This document shows, in pieces, positions 8,590 to 18,100 of a stretch of 64,000 nucleotides of DNA. Numbering within the stretch: the first letter of the stretch is position 1; the number at the start of each line of letters is the position of its first letter. The DNA comes from an uncultured Oscillospiraceae bacterium (lineage in GTDB: Bacteria > Bacillota > Clostridia > Oscillospirales > Oscillospiraceae). Under the pieces are notes generated by a model. The model was not told the origin of the DNA, ran no database searches, and saw nothing but the letters and a program-made list of their open reading frames with translations. Made by a program: the position numbers and the translations under genes. The stretch is taken from positions 62,001-126,000 of the forward strand of contig CANQFT010000002.1 in the NCBI GenBank assembly GCA_947599925.1, written 5' to 3'.

Positions 8590-8826
8590 CACGGCGCGGA
8601 AGACGCCCGGTCCAATGGATGAACCGCTCCAGCGGGCTGTCTTCCGGCAAAAAGCCCCCGGCCGTCGTGATGTAGACGGGTTTTCGCAGGCGCAAAGTCT
8701 CTGGGGCCGTCCGTCCTCCCCGTAGCAAAAGGTGATCCCGTTGACGCGGATCTGCTCCAGATAGAGCTTCAGCAGAGCGGGAAAGGGGCCCTCCCGCGCA
8801 CACGCGTTTACAAACAGCGCCTTCAC
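8590..8826 (-). pseudogene. Remnant of a flavodoxin-fold NAD(P)H oxidoreductase (azoreductase-like)
   Basis: Two adjacent reading frames carry pieces of one family. From 8826 one frame gives the typical start MKALFVNACAREG, and then GITFCYGEDG. After a frame change, the neighbouring frame gives RKPVYITTAGGFLPEDSP, matching the conserved ITTAGG flavin-loop region. The stretch between them is far too short for a complete protein of this family (about 190-250 residues), so there is both a large internal deletion and a frameshift. The parent probably reduced quinones or azo compounds with FMN. This copy cannot be functional. Confidence 0.6.
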
Positions 8827-8909
8827 GGTCCACTCCTCCTTCCAAGCATAAGAGCCCTATCCCGCCGCCGGTCCAGCTCCCTCCAGTTTGGGAGACGCGA
8901 GGAGACCAG

Positions 8910-8949
8910 AAAAAGTTTTAGGCCGTTCCAGTTTGACCTGGAACGGCCT
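8910..8949 (-). terminator. Terminator downstream of tRNA-Ser
   Basis: On the minus strand an 11-bp stem (8949-8939 with 8930-8920, AGGCCGTTCCA type) is followed by AAAACTTTTT. It lies in the right place to end the tRNA-Ser transcript. Confidence 0.75.
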
Positions 8950-9004
8950 GATCCCTTGCGGCGCAGGTCTTAGCTGCAAACAGCGGCTTCGACCTGCAAT
9001 TTTC

Positions 9005-9096
9005 TGGCGCAGTGGGAGGGATTCGAACCCTCGGGCGGCTTTTGACCGCCACACGATTTCCAGTCGTGCTCGTTATGACCTCTTCGATACCACTGC
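9005..9096 (-). tRNA. tRNA-Ser (anticodon GGA)
   Basis: The 92-nt class II tRNA has a perfect 7-bp acceptor stem GCAGTGG/CCACTGC, a long variable arm (GGCGG...CCGCC), the T-loop GGTTCGAATCC and an encoded CCA. The anticodon loop CTGGAAA gives anticodon GGA, reading serine codons UCC/UCU. It is a single tRNA followed by its own terminator. Confidence 0.95.
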
Positions 9097-9197
9097 AGGT
9101 CATATGGGCCGTCTTTTCAGACAGCGAAAGTTATTATATCAGATTTTCCCATGAAGTCAAGCCATTTTTCAAATTTTGTCCCAGGGCGCGGGATGGC

Positions 9198-9226
9198 TTG
9201 CCTTTTCCCGCGAAGCAGGTTATAAT
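9198..9226 (+). promoter_or_regulatory. Promoter for the purine salvage operon
   Basis: TTGCCT at 9198-9203, a 17-base spacer and TATAAT at 9221-9226 predict transcription from about 9233 into the nucleoside phosphorylase gene. Confidence 0.7.
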
Positions 9227-9272
9227 AAGATAAATTTCCCGGATCTTCAAAAAGTAAGGAGGGACGCCGAGG

Positions 9273-10097
9273 ATGGGCTACGCCTTTGCCGACTACCAGA
9301 AAAGCGCGGACTTTCTGCGCCACAGACTGAACGGCTTCGCGCCCAGGGTGCTGATGGTGCTGGGCTCCGGCCTTGGCTTTTTGGGCGATCTGGTGGAAGA
9401 CGCCGTGGCCGTCCCCTATGGGGACATCCCCAACTTCAAGGTCTCCACCGCGCCGGGGCACCAGGGCCGCCTGGTCTTTGGCTGGCTCCAGGGCGTGGAC
9501 GTGGCGGTGATGCAGGGCCGGACGCACCACTACGAGGGCTACTCCTACCAGGACGTCTCCTACGGGGTCCGGGTGGCCCGGCTGCTGGGGGCGGAGCGGC
9601 TCGTCGTCACCAACGCCGCCGGCTGCGTCAACACCGCCTGGCAAGCCGGGGACCTGATGCTCATCACCGACCACATCAAGCTCTTCATGGACTCCCCTCT
9701 CCGGGGCCCCAACGTAGACCAGTTCGGCCCCCGCTTCCCCGACGCCTCCCACCTCTACACCCCCGCCCTCCAGACCCTGGCCCGGCGGAAGGCCGCCGCC
9801 CTGGGCACGGCGCTGCGAGAGGGCGTTTATATGTACTTCCCCGGCCCCCAGTACGAGACCCCTGCCGAGGTCCGCTTCGCCCGTCTGGCCGGCGCGGACG
9901 CCGTGGGGATGTCCACCGTCCCAGAGGTCATCGTGGCCGGTCACTGCGGCATGGAAGTGCTGGGCCTCACCCTGCTCACCAACATGGCCGCGGGCATTCT
10001 GGACCAGCCCCTCAGCGAAGCGGAAGTGCTGGAGACCGCGGCGGCGGCCCAGACGCGCTTTTCGCGGCTGGTGCTGGCCTGTCTGGAGGAGATGTAA
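9273..10097 (+). CDS. punA: Purine-nucleoside phosphorylase (trimeric, class I fold family)
   Basis: The enzyme splits purine (deoxy)nucleosides with phosphate to give free base and (deoxy)ribose-1-phosphate. The 274 residues carry the phosphate-binding LGSGLG, the APGHQGRLVFG segment, MQGRTHHYEGY, VTNAAGCVN, PGPQYETPAEVRFARLAGADAVGMS (split here by segment; the GP.YET.AE.R core is diagnostic) and the late TNMAAGI, all typical of the trimeric guanosine/inosine phosphorylases. The ATG at 9273 has an AAGGAGGG site at 9256-9263. Its stop overlaps the start of the next gene (TAATG), so the two are translationally coupled. The deoxyribose-phosphate aldolase encoded further on would take up the sugar branch of the same salvage route. 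Confidence 0.92.
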   Translation: MGYAFADYQKSADFLRHRLNGFAPRVLMVLGSGLGFLGDLVEDAVAVPYGDIPNFKVSTAPGHQGRLVFGWLQGVDVAVMQGRTHHYEGYSYQDVSYGVRVARLLGAERLVVTNAAGCVNTAWQAGDLMLITDHIKLFMDSPLRGPNVDQFGPRFPDASHLYTPALQTLARRKAAALGTALREGVYMYFPGPQYETPAEVRFARLAGADAVGMSTVPEVIVAGHCGMEVLGLTLLTNMAAGILDQPLSEAEVLETAAAAQTRFSRLVLACLEEM

Positions 10098-11404
10098 TGG
10101 CCACCGATCTTCTGATCTCCAACGTCACCGCCCTTTTGATGGACCCGGCCCACACCGTGCTGGACCGCGCCTACGTCCAGGTGTCGGAGGGCAAGATCGT
10201 CTCCGTGGGCCAGACCCGGCCCCAGGGCTTCGACGGCTCCCAGCTGGACGGCAGGGGCCAGGTGCTCCTGCCCGGCTTTGTCAACGCCCACAGCCACATC
10301 CCCATGACCCTCATGCGGGGTTACGGCGGGGGCCACGGTCTGCAGGACTGGCTTGAGGGGTACATCTTCCCCGCCGAGGCCAGGTGGGACGACCGGGCCA
10401 TCCGGGCCGCCACCGCTCTGGGCGCGGCGGAGATGATCGCCTCAGGGATCACCTGCATCGCCGATATGTATATGCAAAACGAGGCCATCATCCAGGTGCT
10501 GGTGGAGGCGGGCCTCTCGGCCAACATCTGCACCGGTGCCCTGGCCCTGAAGCCGGGCTTTGACCCCGACACGCACCCTGAGTGCCTCCTCCAGCGCCGG
10601 CTGACCGAGCGCTGGCACGGCTGGAACGGCGGCCAGATCGCCATCGACGCCTCTCTCCACGCCGAGTACACCTCTTATCAAGAACCCGCCCTTTGGACCT
10701 GGATGGCCCGGTACGCCCAGGACCACGGCCTGGGCTTTCACGTCCATCTGTCCGAGACGGAGCGGGAGCACCGGGACTGTCTCCAGCGCCACGGCCTCAC
10801 CCCTGCGGCCCTCTTTGAGCGGTGCGGCCTCTGGGACGTGCGGTCCATCGCGGCCCACTGCGTCTGGACCACCCCGGCGGACTGGGACATCCTGGCCCGC
10901 CACGGCGTCACCGCCGTCCACGCCCCCACGAGCAACCTGAAACTGGGCAGCGGCGTGGCCCCCATCCCCGCCATGAGACGCGCCGGGGTCAACATCGCCC
11001 TGGGCACCGACGGGGTCAGCTCCAACAACGCCACCGACTTCTTCTTCGACATGAAGCTGGCCGCCATCCTGCATAACGGCGTCAGCCGCGATCCCACGGC
11101 GGTGACGGCCTGGGAGGCCCTGGAGATGGCCACGGTCAACGGCGGAAAGGCCCTGGGCCGCAAGACCGGGCGCCTCCAGCCGGGGTACGACGCCGACCTC
11201 ATCCTGGTGGACTTTGACGCCCCCAACCTCATCCCCTGCCACGACGTGGCGGAGAGCCTGGTATTCTCGGCCCACGGCTCCAATGTGACCATGAATATGT
11301 GCCGGGGCAAGGTCATATACAAGGACGGGCAATTCCTGACCCTGGACCTGGACGCGGTAAAAAAGGAGCTGGCGGACTACGCCATGCCCAAACTCTTCGG
11401 CTGA
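10097..11404 (+). CDS. mtaD: Amidohydrolase: 5'-methylthioadenosine / S-adenosylhomocysteine deaminase
   Basis: This 435-residue cytoplasmic metalloenzyme is predicted to deaminate MTA, SAH or adenosine to the inosine analogues. Amidohydrolase motifs are in order: the HSH metal pair (VNAHSHIPMTLMRGY), the HVHLSETEREH strand, AHCVWTTPAD with the metal His, and LGTDGVSSNN with the catalytic Asp. The ALGRKTGRLQPGYDADL segment near the C-terminus is typical of the family. The ATG at 10097 overlaps the last base of the phosphorylase stop, so the pair forms one operon: deaminated nucleoside can be cleaved by the upstream phosphorylase. Related guanine or N-ethylammeline deaminases cannot be fully excluded, but the context favours adenosine-type substrates. 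Confidence 0.85.
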   Translation: MATDLLISNVTALLMDPAHTVLDRAYVQVSEGKIVSVGQTRPQGFDGSQLDGRGQVLLPGFVNAHSHIPMTLMRGYGGGHGLQDWLEGYIFPAEARWDDRAIRAATALGAAEMIASGITCIADMYMQNEAIIQVLVEAGLSANICTGALALKPGFDPDTHPECLLQRRLTERWHGWNGGQIAIDASLHAEYTSYQEPALWTWMARYAQDHGLGFHVHLSETEREHRDCLQRHGLTPAALFERCGLWDVRSIAAHCVWTTPADWDILARHGVTAVHAPTSNLKLGSGVAPIPAMRRAGVNIALGTDGVSSNNATDFFFDMKLAAILHNGVSRDPTAVTAWEALEMATVNGGKALGRKTGRLQPGYDADLILVDFDAPNLIPCHDVAESLVFSAHGSNVTMNMCRGKVIYKDGQFLTLDLDAVKKELADYAMPKLFG

Positions 11405-11417
11405 CAGAGGTGATCTT

Positions 11418-13088
11418 GTGGCAAGCGAAAAAAAGAGCACCTTCTACGGCGGCGCCGCCATTTTGATGGTGGGCTCCATTCTGGTGAAGGTCATCGGCGC
11501 GGTATACAAAATACCCCTGGGCAACATCCTGCCCAACGAGGCCTTCACCGACTTTGACACCGCCTACAACATCTACAACCTCTTTCTGACCATCGCCACG
11601 GCGGGACTGCCGGTGGCCCTGTCCAAGATGGTCTCCGAGGCCCACACCCTGGGCCGGGAAAACCAGGTGGCCCGCATCTTCTCTGTGGCGTGGCGGACCT
11701 TTTTGTTCATGGGCCTGGTGAGCTTCGTCGCCATGGGCGTCTTCGCCGCGCCTTTGGCGGACCTGCTGGAAAACCCCTCCGCGGTGTGGTGCGTGCGGTG
11801 CCTGGCCCCGTCGGTGCTGTGCGTGTGCGTCATGGCCGCCTTCCGGGGGTATTACCAGGGCCACTCCAACATGGTCCCCACCGCCGTGAGCCAGATCATC
11901 GAATCCTTCGGCAAGCTGGTCTTTGGCCTGGCCCTGGCCTGGATGGCCCTGGAGCTCCTCTCCGGGGCGGAGACCTACCGCCAGAGGGTGGCCGCCGCCG
12001 GCGCCATTCTGGGCGTGTCCGTGGGCAGCGTCATCGCCCTGGGCTACATCGTCACCCACTATTTCCGGGACCGCCGCCGCCGGAGAGAGCGGGCCTCCGC
12101 CGACACGCCGGAGGACGGCAGGGCGATCCTGGGCCGGCTTTTGCGGCTGGCCATCCCCATCACCCTGGGCTCCGCCGCCATCACCGTGGTGACGATGATC
12201 GACACCGCCATCGTGCTGGACTTGTTGCAGGATATGTACCGCGACCTGCCTGAACTCGTCACGCCCGAGGCCATCGCCCAGCAGTTCCAAAAGGGCGGGG
12301 TATCCCCGGAACTCTTCATGGCCCAGGGTCTGCGGGGCATCTATGGCAAGTGCATGACCATCTACAACCTCCCCAGCCAGCTCATGGTCGCCATCACCGC
12401 CTCCATCATCCCCGCCGTATCCGCCTGCCTGGTCCACCGGGACGCCAAGGGGGCCAGCGCCACCAGCGAATCCGCCCTCCGCATCGGCGCGGTCCTGGCC
12501 TTCCCCATGGGCATCGGCCTGTTCGCCCTGGGCGAGCCCATCGTCCGTCTGCTCTACCCCGCCGTGGACTCCGCCGTGGCGGGACCCATCATGTCCATCC
12601 TGGGCCTTGCCACCATCTTTGTCTGCGTCATGTCCCTTTGCAACTCCATCCTCCAGGCCAACGGACGGGTGGGCCTGCCCATTCTGGCCGTGGTGGCCGG
12701 CGGCGCGGTGAAGATCGCCGTCAACTACCTGCTGGTGGGCAATTACGACGTCAACATCCTGGGCGCGCCGGTGGGCACCCTGTGCTGTTTCGCGGTGGTG
12801 TCCGGGCTGGACATCCTCTTCATCCGCCTGGTGGTGCCCTCGCCGCCCCGCTTTCTCCGGGCCTTCGCCAAGCCCCTGGCGGCCTCCGGTCTGATGGGGG
12901 CGGCGGCCTGGGCGGTGTGCGGACTGGCCGGGCGCGTGGTGGGACCCCGGCTGGGCTGTCTGGTGGGCATCGCCGCGGGCGTCGTGGTCTACTTTGCCCT
13001 GGTGCTTCTGCTGCGGGTGTTCTCCGCCGAGGACCTGAAGCTCATGCCCAAAGGGGACAAGATCGCCAAACTTTTGCGGATCCGGTAA
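11418..13088 (+). CDS. MOP-superfamily flippase, SpoVB/YabM-like polysaccharide exporter
   Basis: A 556-residue integral membrane protein with about 14 predicted helices and an N-terminus (FYGGAAILMVGSILVKVIGA) typical of the SpoVB/YabM/MurJ-like branch of the MOP flippases. These move lipid-linked glycans across the membrane during wall or spore cortex synthesis. The next genes are mazG and HU, the same neighbourhood that the YabM flippase has in Bacillus and clostridia (yabM-mazG), which supports the assignment over an unrelated MATE exporter. The start is a GTG at 11418, 13 bases after the deaminase stop, with AGAGGTG upstream. Whether it carries lipid II or a sporulation glycan cannot be read from sequence. 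Confidence 0.82.
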   Translation: MASEKKSTFYGGAAILMVGSILVKVIGAVYKIPLGNILPNEAFTDFDTAYNIYNLFLTIATAGLPVALSKMVSEAHTLGRENQVARIFSVAWRTFLFMGLVSFVAMGVFAAPLADLLENPSAVWCVRCLAPSVLCVCVMAAFRGYYQGHSNMVPTAVSQIIESFGKLVFGLALAWMALELLSGAETYRQRVAAAGAILGVSVGSVIALGYIVTHYFRDRRRRRERASADTPEDGRAILGRLLRLAIPITLGSAAITVVTMIDTAIVLDLLQDMYRDLPELVTPEAIAQQFQKGGVSPELFMAQGLRGIYGKCMTIYNLPSQLMVAITASIIPAVSACLVHRDAKGASATSESALRIGAVLAFPMGIGLFALGEPIVRLLYPAVDSAVAGPIMSILGLATIFVCVMSLCNSILQANGRVGLPILAVVAGGAVKIAVNYLLVGNYDVNILGAPVGTLCCFAVVSGLDILFIRLVVPSPPRFLRAFAKPLAASGLMGAAAWAVCGLAGRVVGPRLGCLVGIAAGVVVYFALVLLLRVFSAEDLKLMPKGDKIAKLLRIR

Positions 13089-13190
13089 GGGCGGCCCCCT
13101 TTACTCCCCTCCACCAAACCGAAAATTCGCCCTTTTTTTCGGTAGAAATTGAAAAAAATGCAAAAAGGCTCTTGCGGAAAGAGGGAAAAT

Positions 13191-14006
13191 ATGATAGATT
13201 TTGAGTATAAGGCGTCTTATGGCGTTGAGGACCTGGTCAAGATCGTCGCCATCCTCCGTGCGCCGGGCGGCTGCCCCTGGGACCGGGAGCAGACCCACCA
13301 GTCCATCCGCCAGAATATGCTGGAGGAGGCATACGAGACCTGCGAGGCCATCGACCAGCGCGACGCCGCCCATCTGAAAGAAGAACTGGGGGACGTGCTG
13401 CTGCAGGTCGCCCTCCACGCCCAGATGGAGCGGGAACAGGGCTCTTTCACCCTGGACGACGTGGCCGACGGCATCTGCAAAAAGCTCATCTTCCGCCACC
13501 CCCACGTCTTTGGGGACGTGAGCGCCCAGAATGTGGACGCCGCGCTGAACACCTGGGACGCCATGAAGCGCGTGGAAAAATCCCAGACCACCTACACCGA
13601 CACCCTGGAGGCCGTGGCCCGCTCCCTCCCCGCCCTGTGGCGGGCGCAGAAGGTCCAGAAAAAGGCCAAGAAAGCGGGCTTCGACTGGCCCGACGCCCAA
13701 GGCGCGGTGGACAAGCTCACCGAGGAGACCGCCGAGCTCAAAGCCGCCATGACCGGCAGCGGCGACGTGGCCGAGGAGCTTGGCGACCTGCTCTTCGCCT
13801 GCGTGAATGTCTCCCGCTTCGTGGGGGTGGAGCCGGAAGACGCCCTCACCGCCGCCACCGACAAGTTCATCGCCCGCTTCGCCCTGGTGGAGCAAAAGGC
13901 CCAGGCCCTGGGCCGGGACATGGCGGACTTGCCCCTGGCGGAGCTGGACCGCCTCTGGAACGAGGCCAAGCACGACTTAAAGGATGGACCACCGGGCCGT
14001 CTTTAA
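13191..14006 (+). CDS. mazG: Nucleoside triphosphate pyrophosphohydrolase MazG
   Basis: The 271-residue enzyme hydrolyses (d)NTPs to NMP and pyrophosphate, acting as a house-cleaning enzyme. Both halves of the tandem MazG fold are visible: the N-terminal helix pair with EEAYETCEAI and HLKEELGDVLLQVALHA, and the C-terminal pair with EETAELKAAMTG and VAEELGDLLFACVN; these glutamates bind magnesium. The signature GGCPWDREQTHQS lies near the N-terminus. The ATG at 13191 has an AGAGGG site, whereas the upstream ATG at 13149 has none. The gene follows the flippase by about 100 bases and precedes HU. Confidence 0.93.
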   Translation: MIDFEYKASYGVEDLVKIVAILRAPGGCPWDREQTHQSIRQNMLEEAYETCEAIDQRDAAHLKEELGDVLLQVALHAQMEREQGSFTLDDVADGICKKLIFRHPHVFGDVSAQNVDAALNTWDAMKRVEKSQTTYTDTLEAVARSLPALWRAQKVQKKAKKAGFDWPDAQGAVDKLTEETAELKAAMTGSGDVAEELGDLLFACVNVSRFVGVEPEDALTAATDKFIARFALVEQKAQALGRDMADLPLAELDRLWNEAKHDLKDGPPGRL

Positions 14007-14054
14007 GTATATTCGCGGCAAGGGCCGTACAAAAAATTTAGGAGGAATACACCA

Positions 14055-14333
14055 ATGAACAAAGCAGAACTCATTAGCGCTGTGGCCGACAAAGCCGGTC
14101 TGTCCAAGAAGGACAGCGAGCTGGCCATCAACGCCGCCATCGACGTCATCACCGCCGCTCTCAAGAAGGGCGATAAGGTCCAGCTGGTGGGCTTTGGCGG
14201 CTTCGAGGTGAAGTCCCGCGCCGCCCGCACCGGCCGGAACCCCAAGACCAAGGAGCCCATCACCATCCCCGCCTCCAAGGTCCCCGTTTTCAAGGCCGGC
14301 AAGGCCCTCAAGGACGCCGTCGCCAAGAAGTAA
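14055..14333 (+). CDS. hup: HU family DNA-binding protein
   Basis: A 92-residue nucleoid protein with the full HU pattern: [20 protein letters not shown], the hinge [18 protein letters not shown] with the DNA-intercalating Pro in the GRNP arm, and the closing [14 protein letters not shown]. It bends and compacts DNA as a dimer. The ATG at 14055 has a strong AGGAGG site. It lies 48 bases after mazG and ends in a terminator. Confidence 0.97.
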   Translation: MNKAELISAVADKAGLSKKDSELAINAAIDVITAALKKGDKVQLVGFGGFEVKSRAARTGRNPKTKEPITIPASKVPVFKAGKALKDAVAKK

Positions 14334-14353
14334 TTTTTCTCCCATACGCCCTC

Positions 14354-14389
14354 AGCCGCCGCCGGAATTTCCGGCGGCGGCTCTTTTTT
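14354..14389 (+). terminator. Terminator after HU
   Basis: A perfect 12-bp stem, AGCCGCCGCCGG (14354-14365) with its complement at 14371-14382, a 5-base loop, then CTTTTTT. Confidence 0.9.
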
Positions 14390-14393
14390 GGGC

Positions 14394-14422
14394 TTGACCG
14401 CCCCTGGTCCCTGATATAAAAT
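14394..14422 (+). promoter_or_regulatory. Promoter for deoC
   Basis: TTGACC at 14394-14399, a 17-base spacer and TAAAAT at 14417-14422, placed directly after the HU terminator and 30 bases before the deoC start. Confidence 0.6.
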
Positions 14423-14453
14423 AGAAAAAAACGGCAGCAGAGGAGCGAGTTTT

Positions 14454-15119
14454 ATGGACGATAAAGAGATCCTGGCCCGCTGTGACCACACGTTGCTGAA
14501 AAGCGAGAGCACCTGGCCGCAGATCAAGGCCCTGTGCGACGAGGGGATCCGCTTCCGCTGTGCCAGCGTGTGCATCCCGCCCGCCTATGTCAAGCGGGCC
14601 GCCGGGTATGTGGCCGGCCGGCTGAACATCTGCACCGTCATCGGCTTTCCCAACGGCTACTCCACCACCGCCGCCAAGGTCTTTGAGACCCAGGACGCCG
14701 TGGCCAACGGCGCCGACGAGATCGACATGGTGGTAAACCTTGGCTGGGTGAAGGACGGGGAGTGGGACCTGATCCTCTCCGAGCTCCAGGCGGTGCGCTC
14801 CGCCTGCCCGGGCCGGATCTTGAAGGTCATCATCGAGACCTGCCTGCTCACCCGGGAAGAAAAGATCAATCTCTGCCAACTGGTGAGCCGGTCCGGGGCC
14901 GACTTCATCAAGACCTCCACCGGCTTTTCCGCCGGTGGAGCCACCCGCGAAGACGTGGCCCTGCTGCGCTCCCACGTATCCCCCGCCGTCAAGGTCAAGG
15001 CCGCCGGGGGCATCGCCTCGCTGCAAGACGCCGAAGACATGATCGCCCTTGGCGCCGACCGCCTGGGCGCCAGCCGCATCGTCAAGCTGGTCCGCGACCA
15101 GCAGGGCGGTGGCGATTAA
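14454..15119 (+). CDS. deoC: Deoxyribose-phosphate aldolase
   Basis: The 221-residue TIM-barrel aldolase cleaves 2-deoxyribose-5-phosphate to glyceraldehyde-3-phosphate and acetaldehyde. The catalytic framework is intact: CDHTLLK at the N-terminus, the [11 protein letters not shown] strand, the [11 protein letters not shown]sp segment, [10 protein letters not shown], the Schiff-base lysine in FIKTSTGF, and the second lysine in VKVKAAGGI. The ATG at 14454 follows AGAGGAG. It completes deoxynucleoside salvage with the phosphorylase at 9273, although it has its own promoter. The downstream secreted esterase begins 18 bases after its stop and may be read through. Confidence 0.95.
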   Translation: MDDKEILARCDHTLLKSESTWPQIKALCDEGIRFRCASVCIPPAYVKRAAGYVAGRLNICTVIGFPNGYSTTAAKVFETQDAVANGADEIDMVVNLGWVKDGEWDLILSELQAVRSACPGRILKVIIETCLLTREEKINLCQLVSRSGADFIKTSTGFSAGGATREDVALLRSHVSPAVKVKAAGGIASLQDAEDMIALGADRLGASRIVKLVRDQQGGGD

Positions 15120-15137
15120 AAAAGGAGGTCTTTTGTG

Positions 15138-18100
15138 ATGAAACGCATCCTCTCCATCCTCTGCGCCCTGACGCTGGCCGCCGGACTGTGGGTCCCGGCC
15201 CTCGCCGCCCAGGACGCCTCCGGCGTGGACGTCTGGGACTTCACCGGCGCGGCCACGCCGGACGCCAACGACCGCGTCACCCCCGCTCTCTGGGCCGCCT
15301 CCGGCGCGCTGGTGGACGGCACCCTCTCCGTGGGGGAGACGGTCACCTTTGGCGATCTGTCCATGACCCACAACGCCAACGACCGCGTCTACTCCGCCGT
15401 GGAGAGCCCCGACTGGGGCGGCGTTCTGGGTGGCAACGCCCAGAACAAATACGGCAACGTCTACCCCGACGGCTACGAGGCCACCGGCGGCTGGTACTGC
15501 AACGGCGCCGGCGGCGAGACCAAGCGCTTCATCCTGCTCTCCAACGTCCACGCCGGGGACAAGCTGACGGTCTACATGGGCTCGGCCAGCGGGGACATCA
15601 CCCTCCATGTGGACGCCCTCTCCGGCGGCCAGGCCGAGACGGTCAAGATCCCCGCCAAGGAGTTTGGCCGCTTCACCTTCACCGCCCAGCAGGAGGGGGA
15701 CTACAAACTCTGGACCGACGCGGCGGGCAAGGCCATGTGGCACCGGGTGCTCCGCTGCCGCGGCGTCACCCTCAGCGGCAGACTGGACCTGCCCGCCGGA
15801 TTTGACGCCCAGAGTCCCGGCCTGAAATTCATCAACCAGGAGACCCGCGGCGAGACCGCCGCCACCCTGGAAAACGGCAGCTTCTCCGTCACCCTGGCTC
15901 CGGGCTACACCTACCGCGCCGCCCTCACCGGGGCCACCGGCTGGGGCTTTCCCGCCGACGCCAGGGAGTTCACCGTCCCCGACGCCGCCGGAGGCCAGAC
16001 CTGGCCGGACCAGGTGCTGACCGTGGAGCCCAAGAGCGCCTACACCTTCTCCGGCAAGCTCACCGGCTTCGCCGCCGGCTATGACCTCTCCAACCTGGCC
16101 GTCACCATGACCCCGGAGGAGGGCTCCGGCTCCGAGCCCGCGGCCCTTGCCATCGACCCGGCGGACATGAGCTTTTCCGCCACCCTCGACCCCTCGGTGA
16201 CCTACACCGTGACCCTGTCCGGGGCCAACGACTACGTGGTGTCCGCTCCGGAGGCGGTGTCCTCCGAGGGGGTCGCTCTGACCCAGGACATCACCGTGAC
16301 CCCCAAGGCCACCCACAGCGTCGGCGGCCACTTCCTGGGTCTGGAGGGCGCCGTTGTCACCGCCCTCACCTTTGAAAACGTGGCCGACGGCTATGTCTAC
16401 CCCGCCGAGACCCTCACCGGCGACGGCTACGGCCTCCATCTCCGGGACGGATCCTACCTGGCCCGCGCCGCGGCAGAGGGCTTTGCCACCAAGACCCATG
16501 TGGTGGTGGACGGCGGCGATGTGCTCCAGGACCTGCTCTTTGTCTCCACGGCGGAAAAGCCCTCCGTGGCCTGGACCTCCGACGTCTACGTGGGCTGCCC
16601 GGACAAGGCCCCCAACTTCGCCACCGTGGGCGACGCCGTGGACGCCGTCTCCCGCATGGGGGTGGACAGCGAGGCGGCGCGTGTCACCGTCCACATCGCG
16701 CCGGGGACTTACCGGGAACAGGTCATGGTGGACACCCCCTACATCTCCTTCGTCAACGCCGACCCCAGCCGGGAAGTGCTCCTCACCTGGTACTACGGCA
16801 TCGGCTACAAGTATTACTCCGCCGGGCCCGACGGCAACGGCTACTACGACCCGGAGTTGGCCTTTGACCAGTACGAAAAGCACGCCGCCGACCGCTGGGG
16901 CACGGCGGTGCGGATCCAGCCCGGCGCCGTGGGCTTCCGGGCGGAGAACATCACCTTTGAAAACTCCTTTGACCGCTACCTCACCGACGAGGAACTCTCC
17001 GACGGCGTGGAGCCGGAGGACGTGAAGCCGCCGCGCAACTACGCCCTGGACGTGACCGGCAAGGAGGCCACCGAGCGGGCCGCCGCGGTGTGCGTGGAAG
17101 CGGGCCAGGCGGAGTTTTACCGCTGTGCCTTCCTCTCCAGCCAGGACACCCTTTACACCGCCGCCGACGCCTACTTCAAAAACTGTCTCATCGAGGGCAA
17201 CACCGACTACATCTTCGGCTCCGGCAACGTGGTCTTTGACGGCTGCGAACTGCGCTGGAAAGGGTACAGCGACGTGGAGCAGGGCGGCTACATCACCGCG
17301 GCCCGCCACGAGCCCGGCGAGAAGGGCTACCTCTTCCGCGCCTGCACCGTCACCGCCGGCCCCGGCCTCACCGTCACCGGCGGCGACTTTGGCCGTCCCT
17401 GGGGTAAGGACGCGGCGGTGCTGTTCCAGAATACCCGCCTGGAGCGCGCCGGCCTCATCACGGCCAGGGGTTGGACGGAGATGAGCGGCAACCAGCCGCA
17501 GGACGCCCGCTTTGGCGAGGTGGGCACCATCCTGCCCGGCCCGGCCCCGGACGACCTGAGCCAGCGGGTCACCGGCCTGAACGCCTCCGCCGCCGCCGTG
17601 GCCGACTACCTGGGGGACTGGACGCCCCACTACTACATGGAGGAAAACGCCGTGCTCACCTTCGCCACCGACCCCATCCTCACCGACAACGGGGACATCA
17701 ACCTCCCCTACCCCGGCCACACCCTCACCGTGGGCTACTCCCTGGGCGACAACGACCCCAGCGACGCCTCCCTCATCTACTGGTACCGGATCGACCCCGA
17801 CGGCTCCCAGACCCAGGTCAAGGCGTCCACCGCCAACGTGAGCCGGAGCTACAAGATCGACCGGGCCGACGTGGGCTGCCGCGTGATGGTCACCGTCGTC
17901 CCCGCCACTCTGAGCGGCGCCACCGGCGAGCCCCGGAGCTACACCCTGGCCGAGACCGTGAAGGACGGCTGGAACGACCCCGGCGCCGCCCCTGGGGATG
18001 TGGCCCTGGGCGACGGGATCAACCTCTTCCTGGCCGGGGACTCCACCGTGAAAGACTACTCCGCCCAGGGGATGTATAACGACGGCAAAAACCAGGCCGA

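Noticed and set aside
5279..8725. A 1148-residue plus-strand open frame
   Set aside because: It is the mirror of the MBG-protein gene on the minus strand. Its product is Gly/Val/His-rich without family motifs, and GC-rich codon use explains the missing stops.
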